From positions 24,992,203 through 25,056,202 of the forward strand of contig NC_084493.1 in NCBI RefSeq assembly GCF_030035675.1: a stretch of DNA of 64,000 bases. Direction: 5' to 3'. A program made the translations under genes and the position numbers. The notes under the pieces were generated by a model, which was not told the origin of the DNA, did not search any database, and saw nothing but the letters and a program-made list of their open reading frames with translations. This document shows positions 31,599 to 42,626 of the stretch, one piece after another. The DNA is from Rhineura floridana (taxonomy: Eukaryota; Chordata; Lepidosauria; Squamata; Rhineuridae). The first letter of the stretch is position 1. Each line of letters opens with the position of its first letter.

Positions 31599-31696
31599 CA
31601 GATGGAGAGCTCTTTTGCTCATCTACAAAAGGAAAAGAAATGGTTGGAAATGACACGGACGAAAGACAGGAAGCAGAAAGGGGACCTAGATGACAA
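31599..31696 (+). CDS. Coiled-coil gene, exon 4 (residues 193-225)
   Basis: The acceptor is 'cttgtctttcttacag' and the donor 'GACAA|gtgagt'. Encodes 'QMESSFAHLQKEKKWLEMTR' and 'KDRKQKGDLDD', a highly charged helix. Starts in phase 0 and leaves AA, completed by G of exon 5 to Lys. A CAG-CAG pair at the acceptor could allow one residue more or less (NAGNAG-type choice). Confidence 0.7.
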
Positions 31697-31740
31697 GTGA
31701 GTATGACCTTGCCTCAGAGTCCCAAGGCATGGCCTCAAGG

Positions 31741-31870
31741 CTGGCGGCACAGCAACCTTGCTGAAGCTAAGCAGGTGTGGCCCTGGTCAATGTCTGGATG
31801 AGAGACCACATGGGAATCTCATGCATGTCACCTTGAGTTCCATGGAAGAAAAGCAAAAAAACCAGATAAA
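31741..31870 (+). mobile_element. 5S rRNA-derived SINE
   Basis: The stretch 'gctgaagctaagcaggtgtg' and 'ggtcaatgtctggatgagag' with 'accacatgggaa' follows the 3' half of 5S rRNA, including the internal pol III promoter region. It ends in 'caccttgagttccatgg', a LINE-type tail. 5S-derived SINEs are known in squamates. Lies about 45 bp after the exon 4 donor. Confidence 0.7.
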
Positions 31871-31949
31871 TACATCTAGTTAAAAAATAATAATCAAGGA
31901 AGGATTTGTCTGAATGATTGTTGGGGGCTGATACTTTTCAGGTGAGAAG

Positions 31950-32250
31950 GCTGGTGGATTTGTCGATTAGGGCAAATGGGGCACCCCCTCACCAACCTCA
32001 GTCAGCCCTTGGCCAGCCCACCACCTGTCTGCCTTCTTCCTTATAACCAGTCCCAAGGACAGCACTAGTTGACAGCTTCCTCCTCCTTCGTATCAGAGTC
32101 AAAAAACGCAGCAGGGTGAAAGATCGGGACAAATCTAGAATTATCTGTCTCTGTTTGTCATTGGCTCTGGCTCCACCTACTGTTGGCCTCCTGCCTCACA
32201 CCCTCCCAGTCCCAATGAAGACCAGCCACCACTGGGTACGTCTGGCAGTT
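31950..32250. repeat. Interspersed repeat R, copy 1
   Basis: Matches 39515-39745 in order: 'agggcaaatggggcaccccc', 'cagcccttggccagccc', 'ctgtctgccttcttcctta', 'ggctccacctactgttggc'. About 75-80% alike by eye. Family unknown, no coding capacity. Confidence 0.55.
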
Positions 32251-33062
32251 TGGATGGTGCTTTCAATGTATGCCCCATTACAAAGCTCATTCTGGAAGTA
32301 TGTGATGATGGCAAAGGAGCTTCAAGGAACAATACTGTGGAATGCGCTGCACAATGCTTTACATCTGAGTGACTGCAGATCAAGTATGCTAACAGTCTAA
32401 TTTTGGAGGGTACGCCAAACATTGCTGTTGCTAATGTTAGTTGGGAGTCAGAAACTCATTGCTGAATTACAAATCATCCAGTGATCTTCCAGTAGATCCC
32501 AATCTAACTTCTGCTGCCCCCACTGCAATTTAATGAGAGCAATCACCTGATTTCCTTGACCTTTCATTTTCTTCTGGAATATTTACATAGGACCACAGAT
32601 AAGTGCAGGGAGAATCAGGGTAGAAAACACACTGTTCTGCCGGTTCCAGTGCATCTCCACCTCTCTCTTCTGAAAACGGGGGCACATGATGCTTGTTAAA
32701 CTGCACCCCTTTTTACTGTAAAATCTGGTGCTGCTTGAGTTTGTGTATTTTTAAATTCGGCTTCAAAGAGAATTCACAACTGATGGGCAGATCAACCTCC
32801 AGGTGTGGCTAATAGAAACACTTTGCTCTGGTGACTAGTGTGTTTACAGCCTTAGAATCATACTATCCTTCCTTCCCAGAATAAGTTTTTACTAATGTGC
32901 CCTGCAACAAAATGTTATGGTGCGGCGTCCTCCCTGCTCAGGATTCCAGTCATTCCATTTCATTCTGACTCCCGCCCCCTTTCTCTAGTTGTCTGCCCCC
33001 CAACAATAGTCACTTAACATTCTGTGACAATAACCACCACTTTGCAGGAGGGGGTCTGTCTT
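32251..33062. other. Intron, nothing recognised
   Basis: No splice-supported frame and no repeat identified. Confidence 0.3.
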
Positions 33063-33240
33063 TGGCTGTGTACCCACCCTACCCTTAAAGCACATTCAAG
33101 GGACAACCCCCCAAGAATCCCGGGAACTCTAGTTTGTTAAGGGTGCTAGGAACTGTAGCTCTAGGGGGGATTAACTACAGTTCCCAGGATTCTTAGGGAA
33201 TGTGCTTTAAATGTATGGTATATATGTGAGAGTGCACTTG
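33063..33240. mobile_element. Family C MITE
   Basis: 'ggctgtgtacccacccta', 'tttaaagcacattcaagg'-like arm, 'actctagtttgttaaggg' and its complement 'aactacagttcccaggattc', ending 'gctttaaatgtatgg'. Confidence 0.65.
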
Positions 33241-33319
33241 AGAGTGGGGAGCCACACCCACTGCTGGCCTGTGGCCCCTAGAGAACCGGCCAAGGATGAA
33301 AGCGGCCCTCAGTACAAAA

Positions 33320-33602
33320 TAGAGATGGAGGAGAAATTCAATTCAGTTCACATTTCAAGCCGAATCTATTGAATTCGCATTTTCCAAAACAATATGAGAA
33401 CTGAAACACACCATCCTCTGAAATTTGCACTTATTCGAATGTTGCAATGGAGTTCACCAACCAATGTTTACAAAGCTGCATATGTTAGGGGGAAATGTGT
33501 ATAAAAATGAACTTATGAGTGAAAATAACATACAAAAATGCATGACATGACAAGAAATTGCTTGCAAAAATGTGTACATTGTCAAACCTGCCTACAAAAA
33601 TT
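33320..33602 (+). mobile_element. hAT-type MITE, family A, right end missing
   Basis: Starts TAGAGATGGAGG and shares 'aattcaattcagttcacatt', 'ccaaaacaatatgagaactg' and the 'aaaaatgtgtacattg' blocks. Truncated at about 33602 before the right inverted end. Confidence 0.6.
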
Positions 33603-33634
33603 AAGGCACTGGAACTGGCACAACAGTAAGTATG

Positions 33635-33850
33635 GCTCTACCCTGAGGCTCCATCTGCATAATATATTTAAAGCCACATCATACTGCTTTACACGGGTTT
33701 TCCCTACCCCCCAAGAATCCTGGGAACTGTAGTTTGTTAAGGTCACTGAGAGTTGTTAGATGATCCCTATACCCCTCGGAGAGCGGCAATTCCCAGAGTG
33801 GTTTAACAATCCATCTCTCTTGCTGTGAAACTCTTTAGAAAAGACAGCCC
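33635..33850. mobile_element. Family C-like MITE
   Basis: 'caagaatcctgggaactgt' and 'agtttgttaaggtcactgag' with partial complement 'gcaattcccagagtggttta'. A longer variant of the family at 33063. Confidence 0.5.
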
Positions 33851-33962
33851 TCTTTTGAAGCAATCCTTTGTTTGAAGGGCTGTTGGGTCAAAGTTGAGAT
33901 TAACGATAATGAACCCTAAGAAGGAAGAGCCAGAGGGGCCTTGAAATTGCCTAGTGGCAGTT

Positions 33963-34130
33963 TAAGAACATAATAACATAAGAGCCCGCTGGATCAGGCC
34001 AGTGGCCCATCTAGTCCAACATCCTGTTGTCACTGTGGCCAACCAGATGCCCACAGGAAGCATGCAAGAAGGACCTGAACAACAGACAGAGCAGACCCAT
34101 AGGTCACCTGGTCACAGTCTTCCCCACTAT
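33963..34130 (-). mobile_element. CR1-type LINE 3' end, antisense
   Basis: Minus strand reads 'actagatgggccactggcct', 'gatccagcgggctcttatg'. Terminal 3' sequence of the CR1 family seen at 28876 and 49615. Confidence 0.6.
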
Positions 34131-34141
34131 GGTAAAATTTG

Positions 34142-34185
34142 TATATCTATCCATCTATCTATCCATCTATCTATCTAATCAGTCA
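34142..34185. repeat. Tandem repeat (TATC)n
   Basis: 'tatctatccatctatctatc' type tetramers with a few CATC variants. Confidence 0.7.
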
Positions 34186-34474
34186 ACAACATATAGCAGC
34201 TATTTCTAAATTTGCATCTATACATATCAATTAGGACATGCAAATTATATTCAAATTGTTGTTCCTTTTTAGGCAATGTGTCAATGGCCACCCTACTCCC
34301 CAGGTAGCCATGTAAGCATGGCTACCTGGAACTTCTCACCACCCAGGGACCATGGGGAGCATGTTCTGGCTACTGTGACTCTTTTTTCGAATTCACAAAA
34401 GCAGCAATTAACCATATTTAGCATGTAGGGAGGTGGGGGATCCTCATCTCTGTCTGGATTTGCATGCCTTTTAG

Positions 34475-34577
34475 GATCTTCCATTTGGAAATAGAGCTGG
34501 TAAAGGCCAAATCTTGTATAGGCAAAAGGAATCGTGACTCACCGTCATCCCAGGACTCCAGTCAGAATGTAGCTGCG
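34475..34577 (+). CDS. Coiled-coil gene, exon 5 (residues 225-259)
   Basis: The acceptor is 'tgcatgccttttag' and the donor 'GCTGCG|gtaagg'. The first G completes Lys225. Encodes 'IFHLEIELVKAKSCIGKRNR' and 'DSPSSQDSSQNVAA', so a helical segment gives way to a Ser/Gln linker. No other frame is open across it. Found through phase: exons 4 and 6 did not fit without it. Confidence 0.7.
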
Positions 34578-34579
34578 GT

Positions 34580-35356
34580 AAGGCTGGCTTTCTAAAATTG
34601 ACATCAGTGGGAGGTGTGCAGGGTTAGAATAGCACTGAATGTAGACAGGCTCTGTTTATGTTGCAAATCTGCAGGAATGCAAAAAAAAAAAAAAGGTTCC
34701 TGTGGGTGCAGAATTTAGTTTAGTTTCTGCATCCATACATGTAGGAATCTTGGATTGCAATTTAAAAAAAAGTGATTGGCCCTCATGGCTCCACAGATAT
34801 ATTTGAAAACATGTCAGCAACCCCTGTTGGAATCTCAGAAGCCAGGGGTGTGATTGAAATAGATTTTCAGCGGCTGGAGGCAGGGCTGGTATCTGCATAG
34901 ATCCTTACCCCCTCCTCATGGTAATCAAAACTGTAATGAATTATGAAAAATAAGAGACATTATGCAAATTTGCTCAATTTGCATACTGGTCAAATAATTC
35001 TTTTTTCCCCCTCTGTGCAGAATTTGGATTGCTTGGTTGTATAATTTTAAATTTCCTTAGCACAACGTACATGCAGCCCTGCTCAGGGGCTTCAGTGCCA
35101 CAAATACAATGCAATTATCAACAATGGGTGAAAGGCTGAAAGAGCTTGGCATGTTTAAGCTGGAAAAGAGATGACTGAAGAGGCGATCCTCAGTATTTGA
35201 AGGACTGCCTCACTGATGATGCAGCATTCTGTTGTTCCAGAGAGTAGAACCCAAGCCAATTGGTTCAAATAAATGACAAGAAAAATGTCAATATTGGGAC
35301 GACTTTCTGTTGGAGAGGCTGGATAGCCACCTATCAGTTGTGGATTGGACCAGGAC
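34580..35356. other. Intron, nothing recognised
   Basis: AT-rich intron. A T-rich or A-rich run at 34681-34694 is the only simple feature. Confidence 0.3.
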
Positions 35357-35690
35357 AGGGGCTCCCAAACTGTGTGGTCTGTGGGCCACCAATGGTCTGC
35401 CAGCTTCATCCAGGTGGCCCATGGCATGGACACATTACATGTTCGGATGGATTTTTAATTGTATTTTTATTGCTTCTTTTATTTCTCATGTTGTATTTTA
35501 TTGTATTACAATCTGAATGCCATGGAATGCAAATTTCAATATTATATAGAAAATAGAAGAAGCAATAAAAATCATGCTGTACAGCACATTACAATTGCTA
35601 CATCAGGCAGAAAAATCATTAAGTGGTCTGCCAAGACCCTCAGCAGTTTTCAAGGTGGGAAAAAAGTTTGGGAACTGTTGGACTAGATGA
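35357..35690. mobile_element. Family D hAT-like MITE
   Basis: Ends 'aggggctcccaaactgtg' and 'aagtttgggaactgttgg' are inverted; the middle holds a hairpin of 'tattgcttcttttattt' with 'aatagaagaagcaataaa'. Related to the interrupted copy at 6455-7555. Confidence 0.6.
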
Positions 35691-35839
35691 TCTTTGGGGT
35701 TCCTTCAAACTTTGTATCTATTGGATGATCCTACAATTTCTCCTTGAACTCAGCACTGTCCAGTCCTCTCTACCGGTGCCAACCTCCACAGCAGTGTGGC
35801 TGAGAGTCCATGAGTGGTGTATTGGTAAAGCAGGGCAGC

Positions 35840-35965
35840 CAATATGATGCCCTCCAGATATTGCTGGACTGCAATTCCCATCATCCCTAACCATTGGCAT
35901 GCTGGACGGGGCTGATGGGATTTGTAGCCCAACAAAATCTGGAGGGCTCCATGCTGGCTATTGCT
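35840..35965. mobile_element. Family B MITE
   Basis: 'gatgccctccagatattgct' and 'caattcccatcatccc' paired with 'gatgggatttgtagcccaac' and 'aaatctggagggctcc'. Confidence 0.6.
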
Positions 35966-36165
35966 GGGGTAAAGTGTTAGGCTTAGACTAGATAGACCTG
36001 GGTTCAAACCTTCCCCTTCAGCTTTGAAGCTTGCTGCATGTATGGCCCTGAGTTCAGTCACTCTTTTTTCAGCTTGACCTACCTTAAGAGGAGGAAAGAA
36101 GGGAGGCAGAAACCACATATGCCACCTTGAGCGCTAGGGCAGGGTAAAAACGTAATTAAAACCCA
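35965..36165 (+). mobile_element. tRNA-derived SINE with LINE-type tail (degenerate)
   Basis: 'taaagtgttaggcttagact' and 'cctgggttcaaacc' resemble Sauria-type A and B boxes (compare 62627). The end 'gccaccttgagcgctagggc' plus 'agggtaaaaa' is an L2-like 3' tail. It stops about 30 bp before exon 6. Confidence 0.5.
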
Positions 36166-36197
36166 CAAAATAATGCAAATGGTCTCTTAATTTCCAG

Positions 36198-36323
36198 GGA
36201 AAGATGGACATTGGCCAAGAGCTGATAACTCTTCAGGAAAGCCTGGGAGGCCATAAGAAGCACATCAAAGCTTTAGAAGAAAAACAAGATGAGATGGTGC
36301 AGCAGCTGAAATCTGCTAAAGAG
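36198..36323 (+). CDS. Coiled-coil gene, exon 6 (residues 260-301)
   Basis: The acceptor is 'ctcttaatttccag' and the donor 'AAAGAG|gttagt'. Exactly 42 codons, phase 0 to 0. Encodes 'GKMDIGQELITLQESLGGHK' and 'KHIKALEEKQDEMVQQLKSA'. Hydrophobic residues at exon positions 5, 9, 12, 16, 23, 26, 33, 37 and 40 give a clean heptad pattern of six repeats. The exon could be skipped without breaking frame or heptad register. Confidence 0.8.
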
Positions 36324-36532
36324 GTTAGTGAATCCTTGCTAATATAATGGTGTGTCAAAGAGAGCAAGTTCAGACCTCACCTCTGCTAGCAGAGCCAGCC
36401 CTGCTATTAGGCAGAATGAGCTGACTGCCTCAGGCGGCAGATGTGGCAGCAGGAGGGGAGCAGCAGCCCCCTGGCTGTTACCCTTCTCTTGGGATGAAAG
36501 AACAAGGAAATATGAATCCAATGTACAGAAAT

Positions 36533-37275
36533 GAATAGCAATACAAACTTGGGTCTGTATATTTAAGTCTAAAAAATATTAATGCCAAAATTAATAAAAT
36601 AGAAAAAATAGAAAAATGTCCAACTTTAATCTCTCTCTGTCTATGCAGGGGAAAATAAAATGTCTATATTATACAGATATACAAAAACGTAGGTATACAG
36701 ATATATGGTTCAGTTTTGTCACTACATAAACAGTAGTCCAAATAGTAATTCTATCACAGGTCAGCCAGCAACCAGGAAACCAGGAATGAGCCTTGTAAGT
36801 AGGAATGATTGGGCAACCCACACAATTCAAGATCCATCAAAGAATATAAATATATTTTTAGGAGAAGATAGTTCAGTACATATTGTTTTTATACAACAGC
36901 AAACTGTTTATGTAGTGAGAAAATTGAACCATGTATCTTTATTGACCACTGAAGAAAACCCGTTTAGGGTAGACACACATTTGGTCTATTATATAAGTGT
37001 TTGTTATGTAATGTTTGGTTTGTCACAATATTGTTGACTATATCAGCTGATACTGGATTTATTCCATATATGTTTTTAAACATTTTATTTTTCTTCTGCA
37101 TTGAGATAATTTTTATTATTTGATATATATCCTGGCCTTCCTCCCAACAGGAGGAAGATGGATCTAGATGATAGATATATAGATGGTTTGAGATTAAGAT
37201 GGATATTTTTTCTATTTTATTAATTTTGGCATTTTTAGACTTAAGATATACAGACCCAATTTTGTATTGCTATTC
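36533..37275. mobile_element. 743-bp element with about 90-bp terminal inverted repeats
   Basis: The left end 'gaatagcaatacaaacttgg' and following 'gtctgtatatttaagtct' to 'ttaatctc' is mirrored at 37191-37275 over about 90 bp, with a few small gaps. The inside is AT-rich and has no transposase. No target-site duplication is clear, so the superfamily is unknown. Lies in the intron after exon 6. Confidence 0.65.
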
Positions 37276-37421
37276 CCTTCTGATGGAAGAATGAGCTGTG
37301 TGTGCCACTCAGTCTGTTCTGCACCCCATAGCTAGCCTGTTGCCAGTTTTGTCTGCTTCTATATGAAGAACAGTGAGGGCACCATCTTGCTCTTTGCCGC
37401 AGGCAGCAAATGTCTTGGGCC

Positions 37422-37852
37422 TAGGGATGGTGGAGAAATTCGATTCAATTCTCATTTAAAGGTGAACTTCCAGAATTTGCACTTCTCAAAAAAAATGTGA
37501 ACCAAAACACAGCCGTTCCTCAAAATGTGCACTTTTTCCAATTTTGCAATGAAGTTCTCCAGCCAAGTAATGTGTACAGAAATTCATATACTAGGGCAAA
37601 GTGTTCATATATTAGTGAAAATAACATACAAAAGCACTTTATATTGGGACAAAATTGCTTTGCAAAAATGTCTATATTAGGAAGTATTGGATACAGCAGT
37701 TTATATATTAGGAGAAATTTGCACTAAAATACTGATGAATTTTCATGAGAATGTTTTTCCCCATCCCTCCCCAAATTGCTGTGGAAATGTGGAGAACCAA
37801 ACTTAAGATCAGAAAAATGAGAAACTGAAATTGACGGATTTGATTATCCCTA
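37422..37852 (+). mobile_element. hAT-type MITE, family A, with perfect 8-bp duplication
   Basis: TAGGGATGG at the left and TATCCCTA at the right, flanked by CTTGGGCC (37414-37421 and 37853-37860). The best-preserved borders of the family. Confidence 0.8.
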
Positions 37853-37859
37853 CTTGGGC

Positions 37860-38000
37860 CAGCCCTGTCTTCGAGCCTCAGGTCCCCCCCCCATCTGCAA
37901 TATGGGGGTGATAATACTGACCTACCTTGCAGGGTTGTTGCAAGGAATATACACTTAGATAATGCAGGTGAAACATTTTCAGCACTTGAAAGCATTATTA
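37860..38000 (+). mobile_element. MIR-like (CORE-type) SINE fragment
   Basis: 'atctgcaatatgggggtgat', 'cctaccttgcagggttgttg' and 'agcacttgaaagcattatta' follow the order of MIR-type SINE middles and ends. Old and 5'-truncated. Confidence 0.5.
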
Positions 38001-39025
38001 TTCCTGGACTGCCTCATTGCCCTCATTGGACCTGGATCGCTAATGTTGCCTATAACACATGTCAAAAGCATGTCCTAAACAAAGTTCTTTTTGTGGCATA
38101 TACATATGTATAGTACAACATTTTGGCTTTGATGGAATCAAGTGCTTGATGGAAGTGTGCTGGTTAGGAGCATGGGCAATGAGAATCTTGAGTTCAAATG
38201 TCATCTTAGCCAGGAAATTACTGGCACCCTGCAGCAGTTGAAGTTCAGATAATTTCAAAGTCCTCCTCTGGGTCTCATCTTTTCCAAAGGTTTGCTTTGT
38301 AGATGTTTCCTTTGAGGAGGTCTTTTTCTCTGGTGATACTGCAGAGAAATCAATATAGTGGTATACAGTAAGCTACAAATGTACAACACAATATTGTAGC
38401 GTGAAGTGCTTCCCCTTAGAGTTCCAACGAGCCAACCAACACTTAAGACTGACAATGAAACTTTGGATCCCAGACCTCCTGCAAAAGTCTACAAATGACC
38501 AAAACTGAAAAATGTTTAATTTATGGCAACCACATATTGGTTCCCTGACAGGGCAGTCGCTGATTGTTTTCCTTCCGCTCTTTCTATTATTTTAGATGTT
38601 TTATTATTGTTGGGGGGTTTTGGATGCAAATATGTATATTTACCTATCTGCTTATGGAAAATGTAAAAAAGAAATAAAAAAAGAATTCCATCGAGGCAGC
38701 CAGTCCCTCTTCCAGGACACTCCATTCTCTTTACCCTCTGTCTACCTCTCGTCTCTGTTCCCCTCCAACATACAGCATGCTCAGTCCTCATTGAGCTGTT
38801 TTTTGGGGAGGAGGTGCTGCCTTAGCTCCCCCCAAGTATTTTTTCTACTTTTGCAAACCTTGGGGCTCCCCTGAACATGCTTACATCTTCCACTTGTTTC
38901 TCGGTAGCCTTGTTTTGGCTATATAGCCATTGGCAGCATCTGCATTCACTGGAGGTATATATGATCACCCGAGCGCCGTTGTTTTTTTTTTAAGAGATTG
39001 TTCTTCTCCCCTTTGCTCATCACAG
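38001..39025. other. Intron, nothing firmly recognised
   Basis: A weak SINE-like piece ('gagcatgggcaatgagaatc', about 38165) and pyrimidine-rich sequence near 38690-38900. No splice-supported frame. Confidence 0.3.
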
Positions 39026-39151
39026 GGTCAGCAGATGGCACTGGGGGAGACTGCCGAGGCTATCCAGAGAGCAACAAATGCACAGCAGTTCAGCCAAGCG
39101 CTGAAGGAAGAAAGAGGGAGACTCCAAGCTGCCTACAATAGCATCAGGCTG
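39026..39151 (+). CDS. Coiled-coil gene, exon 7 (residues 302-343)
   Basis: The acceptor is 'cctttgctcatcacag' and the donor 'AGGCTG|gtgtgt'. Again exactly 42 codons, phase 0 to 0. Encodes 'GQQMALGETAEAIQRATNAQ' and 'QFSQALKEERGRLQAAYNSI'. The same heptad register as exon 6 holds (positions 5, 12, 16, 19, 26, 33, 37, 40), with Ala-rich core at the start. Confidence 0.75.
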
Positions 39152-39514
39152 GTGTGTATACTGAGCAAGAATCTGCCCATTGCTTAGTTCCTGCTGATAA
39201 GACAGTGACTTGGCTTGTAGTTAGAAGAATTACAAGTACAGATAGAGCAGAATGTAAAGTAGCTGCTGGCCTTAATCAAGAAACTTGGAACGAAGGGGGG
39301 TGGGGGCTTCTGTAACGCCAACTAGGACCAAAACTAGCAAGGAGAAGGGCAAAGCCCCAAAGAATATGGTTCTAGTTACGTCAATAAACATGCTTTGAAC
39401 AGTTCACTGATGGATCTACTGTAGGTTGCAGACTCCAGTATTGGCACATGACATTCTCCAGCACCTATCAGGAAACCAGCGCCCATCAGGATGTACTGCT
39501 AAAGTTTGCACTAG

Positions 39515-39745
39515 CTCCAGTGGAGGCTGATCCATTAGGGCAAGTGGTGCACCGCCCCACCAATCTTAATCTGCCCTCAGCCAGCTCCCACCTGCATGCC
39601 TTCTTACTTACAATCAGTCAGGGGGTGGATCCGCCTGCCATTGGCTGTGGGTTTGCCTGTCACTGGCTCAGGCTCCACCTACTGTTGATCTCCCGCCCTT
39701 CCGCCCTGCCAGTTCCATTGGGCACCAAATACCACTGCCTAGCTC
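39515..39745. repeat. Interspersed repeat R, copy 2
   Basis: Partner of 31950-32250: 'ccattagggcaagtggtgca', 'cctcagccagctcccacctg', 'ggctccacctactgttgatc'. Unclassified. Confidence 0.55.
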
Positions 39746-41590
39746 CTCCCCCCTTAATCTTGTTCCTGGTCTTCTAACCACTTTTTGACAGCTAGGTCTG
39801 GGAGCTGCCATTCTGATTTCCTACAATGCCCCTGATATGTAAGGCATTGTGGGAGATTAAAATGGTAGCTCCCAATGGTGATCATATGCTGTCCAACGCT
39901 ATTGCCACAAGCCTGATGCGGCCCTCTGATGTAGGAGTGGGCTCACCACAGAGCACTTTAGTGAGGGCCCCATCTATCAAAACTGGATTTGTATGTTTTT
40001 TGATACTGTTGTTCTTATTGCAGTTTTAGATTTGCTCTTGTGTGAGAGATGGGATAAAAATGCTTTAAACAGTGAGACAGTTAACATGAGTGTATTTATT
40101 ATTTATTCATTAATAGGCAAAAAACCCTTGCAATTTAAGAACGTACCTATAGCCAACAGATATTTCTATCCAACTTTAAAAAGCAGGGAAATTGGGCAGT
40201 AATAATGAATGTACCAGGGGAGCAGGAGACCAGACCTCCTCTCTGAGATATTGTACTGCTCTACAAATTTGTTAAAATGCAAACACAATTTGAGTTGGTC
40301 TTTCACAGTCCAATCCATTTCCTGTGTAGCTTGGAAGAATTTGCTAACATGTGCCTCTGAGCATATGTTGAGTAGTGGCAACTACACTTCCCAGGATTCT
40401 TTGGGGGAAGCCATGACTGTCTCAAGTGAAATAAAGGTCTGGCATGGGTGTGGCCTCCTGACTAGCCAAGCCAAGCAGCTGTGAGTCTGGCTTTAGAACA
40501 CTGACAGTTGGTTCTTACTGAGTATGCCCATGCTTATCATTGACTCCAATGCTAAGTTTCTTAAATTAATTAAAAATCAGCCAGGCATTTTTTTAACTTT
40601 TAAACGGCAGACGACAAATGTCAGAGTATGGGGCAAGGTCAGTAGCAGGATTACAGATACTCTGTGAACATGGCTGATTTTTAATTAATTTCAACAAATT
40701 ATGAGAACTCTGACAGAAAAAAGTCCAAAAGGGGTCTGTACTGTTTCGCTCTCTTTTTACACTTTGAACTCTCAATTCTCTCTGACTGTTTTGTGTATTG
40801 CCATGAAAATTTAGAGGGTTGTTAAGCAAGCATTTCTGAGTTCAGGACTATAAGTTTTGTAAGGTTTTGTTTTGAAATGAGCTTATGGGAAGCAGCAGTA
40901 TGGCATGGGGGGTATTTTCAATTTAACACTGCGGAATGAGAAAACCTCATGCTGGCTATAGTATATAGCCACTCTCGTAGCTGTATAATTTAGATTTAGT
41001 AAACAGGAGTGTGTTGATTTGTCCAGAGTCCAGAGCAGCAAAATCATTATCAATCTTTAAGTGCCAGGCAAAACCATTCTCATCTCCCAGGCATGTGGTT
41101 CTTAACTTTGGAAGGCTTTGGAGGGCTTCTGTTGTGTAGCCTTCCTAAGAGTTGTTCTATCACCTTAATACTGTTTTTTTCAATTAACGTTTACTTTTAA
41201 TCCTTATTAACTGGAAGTTGCTTTCAGTGCACATATTTGTGTAGAAAAAACCAACAAATTTAATAAATAAATTAAAACCTTTTAAAAACAATCAGATATT
41301 CTTCACAGCTAAGTAATTTCAAGGTTGCCTGGAACAATATCTTTCCGCCATCAAATGCCTTGGTGAACAGGATTTTTTTTTTAAATCCCACCTAAATGTT
41401 AATAATGTAGACTGAGAGTCTGAGACACAGGTATAGTGATTTTAAGTGATGGGTATGAATGCTACTAATATATTGCAGTGCAAAATTTCTTTTATAAATC
41501 AGCCTACTGGGCAGTTTATTACCTCCCTCCCATACCACTCTGGTCTTATCCTTCTATTGTTTAATTTTAAGATATTCCTTGTATGTTTTT
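39746..41590. other. Long intron stretch, little recognised
   Basis: A short family C MITE fragment ('aactacacttcccaggattc', 40380-40400) is the only repeat I can name. No exon candidates with matching phase. Confidence 0.3.
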
Positions 41591-41599
41591 GCAAAAGAG

Positions 41600-41745
41600 G
41601 AGCCATAACCCAATGGCTTAGCATGCAGGCGGAGCCATGTTCAATCTCTGGCATCTCTGGTTAAAGGACCTTAGGAGCAGGACTGCAAATGTCCTGTGCC
41701 TTGGACCATGGAGAGCGCCTGCTGCCAGTTAAAGCAGATAATACT
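41600..41745 (+). mobile_element. tRNA-derived SINE, degenerate
   Basis: 'gcttagcatgcaggcggagc', 'gttcaatctctggcatctct' and 'gagcgcctgctgccagttaa' follow the SINE body seen at 30498 and 54450. Confidence 0.5.
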
Positions 41746-41975
41746 GAATGTCAGGGCTGAACCACAGTCAGCAGTCTTTGAAGTGGGTGAGCCAGAAGCC
41801 CAGTGCAAGCCAAAAGTCAAGACTGAAAAACAAACCAGGAGGTATAGACAGAGCAAGTCAAAGGACTTCCAGGAGATGGGACAAACCAGGTTCCAAAGGA
41901 CAAACCAGGAGATGGAATTGAGGAGCAAGCCAGAACTCAGGACCAAAAAATAACCAAAGGATACAGGAACAGACC

Positions 41976-42286
41976 TGTTGGGAGTAAAGCACCAATGTTG
42001 GTTACAACTGTGACCTGAACCGGGGGGGGGATAGATAGAAAGGCCATCTATTCTTCCCTCTGCTGCTTCCTCCTCTAAAGTGTTTGTTGTTTTTGCAGGC
42101 TTTGCTCCTCCCCTTCCTGTCTTTGCTCTCAGTTAATTAGCAATAGCTCCCTGAGTGCAGGCTGCATGGCTGCTTTGACATTTATGATTTTCCCTCTTAA
42201 GTTTCTTTATTCTTTCAACTATCTGTCTTAACAGTCCAGTTATTTCTGCACTTTGCTGCAATATATATCTACCAAAAACTCTAACA
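41976..42286 (+). mobile_element. Solo LTR fossil, family L, copy 2
   Basis: From TGTTGGGAGT to ACTCTAACA, 311 bp, aligned with 27350-27648 ('cttccctctgctg', 'gtgtttgttgtttttg', 'ccagttatttctgcac'). Flanks do not match, so the target duplication has decayed or the copy was rearranged. Confidence 0.55.
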
Positions 42287-42626
42287 CTAGGCCAAGCTCA
42301 GGAAGACCACACTGCTCAGACAAGATCCAACTGCAGCAGGAAGTCCTTTTATACTGTTTCCTGTCCAGGAGGATCTAATGACCAGCCTTGGTGGGTGGTG
42401 TCAGTCCAGGCCTGAAGCTACTTCCCTTAGATTCATTGCTGCCTGCAGTTCAGTGGCTCACCACATGGGGCAGCTGTGCACAGATCCAGGAGCTTCTGTG
42501 GACCTAAGCTCGGTGGGCCAGTGGCCTGATCTGAATAAGGAAGTTGTATTAGTATTAAGCACTCTGCACTCAATCAGAATACATTCAAATTAAATTCTAA
42601 CATATATATGCTAATTAACTCAACAG

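Noticed and set aside
31741-31830. A 5S rRNA gene
   Set aside because: Only the 3' half is recognisable, it is diverged, and it carries a SINE-type tail.
38596-38874. 92-residue frame in intron 6
   Set aside because: No usable splice acceptor and donor pair with phase 0 to 0, and no coiled-coil character.
41735-42570. A larger LTR enclosing the solo LTR at 41976
   Set aside because: TG...CA-like ends can be picked, but no duplication or second copy supports it.
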